From NCBI GenBank assembly GCA_026386995.1, contig JAPLMO010000409.1, positions 1-6,920 on the forward strand: a stretch of DNA of 6,920 nucleotides, read 5' to 3'. This document shows positions 6,841 through 6,920 of the stretch, piece after piece; position 1 is the first letter of the stretch; each line of letters begins with the position of its first letter. Position numbers and translations under genes: made by a program. This stretch comes from Planctomycetota bacterium. GTDB taxonomy: Bacteria; Planctomycetota; Phycisphaerae; FEN-1346. The notes under the pieces are model-generated. The model was not told the origin of the DNA and ran no database searches. It saw nothing but the letters and a program-made list of their open reading frames with translations.

Positions 6841-6920
6841 TTTGTCATTCTGAGGCCCCGTTTACGGGGCCGAAGAATCTCGCCGTTCGGACGGCCGAGA
6901 TTCTTCGCTCGCTCTCGCTC
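6841..6920. repeat. Left part of a palindromic intergenic repeat, cut by the window edge
   Basis: After the last stop codon the sequence consists of nested inverted repeats. GGCCCCG (6854-6860) pairs with CGGGGCC (6865-6871) around TTTA. CGAAGAATCTC (6871-6881) pairs with GAGATTCTTCG (6897-6907), and the stem continues inward as GCCGT/ACGGC (6882-6886 with 6891-6895), with C6896 bulged and a TCGG loop. The leading TTTGTCATTCTGAG (6841-6854) with GAAGAATCTC resembles, from memory, a dispersed palindromic repeat seen between genes in many bacteria. The window ends in GCTC, which would fit the complementary end continuing past 6920. There is no T-run, so a terminator role is not supported, though the hairpins could protect mRNA 3' ends. 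Confidence 0.6.
6854..6871. other. Small GC hairpin 57 bases after the pseudopeptidase gene
   Basis: A 7-bp perfect stem with a TTTA loop lies downstream of the stop codon at 6797. It shares its last base with the larger hairpin that follows. Without a T-run it is not a convincing intrinsic terminator, but it and the next hairpin are the only candidates for a 3' end structure of the M48 transcript. It is probably part of the repeat. Confidence 0.5.

Noticed and set aside
6854..6907. Intrinsic terminator after the pseudopeptidase gene
   Set aside because: Neither hairpin is followed by a T-run on the coding strand; the arrangement fits a palindromic repeat better.

Overview
The window looks like a high-GC chromosomal segment from a planctomycete-type bacterium (Planctomycetota, possibly Phycisphaerae-like). 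This is inferred from protein architecture, not from a marker gene. The supporting families are a membrane-anchored VWA plus glutamine-amidotransferase-like protein, a DUF1570-type HExxH peptidase, a short CxxC...CxxC zinc ribbon of planctomycete style fused to a membrane peptidase, and a pilin-like helix in an unrelated protein. No phage, plasmid, rRNA, tRNA or CRISPR sequence was seen.

Layout. The minus strand carries three genes read right to left: hflX (4117-2810), a secreted or lipid-anchored DUF1570-like zinc peptidase (2778-1669), and a multi-pass membrane VWA/GATase-like protein (from 1609, running off the left edge). Gaps are 31 and 59 bases with no terminator between them, so they probably form one transcription unit. 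The VWA gene has an apparent one-base deletion near 1043 that splits it into two frames exactly at the MIDAS motif.

The 274-base region 4118-4391 separates this unit from a divergent plus-strand pair. It holds two good back-to-back sigma-70-like promoters. The hflX leader contains a perfect 12-bp GC-rich hairpin and a possible 31-codon leader ORF whose stop overlaps the hflX GTG start.

The plus-strand pair (4392-5372 and 5406-6797, 33 bases apart, both with good ribosome binding sites) is the most interesting part. The first gene is an M48/HtpX-like zinc membrane peptidase with an N-terminal zinc ribbon. The second is clearly its paralogue over the peptidase region, but all three zinc ligands are replaced (H to A, H to R, E to Q), so it is a pseudopeptidase. 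It also has a C-terminal extension resembling the hydrophobic stem and start of the head of a type IV pilin-like protein. Active peptidase plus dead, extended paralogue suggests a regulator, adaptor or substrate-presenting partner; this is inference.

From 6841 to the right edge lies non-coding DNA with nested inverted repeats, resembling one end of a dispersed palindromic intergenic repeat cut by the window boundary.
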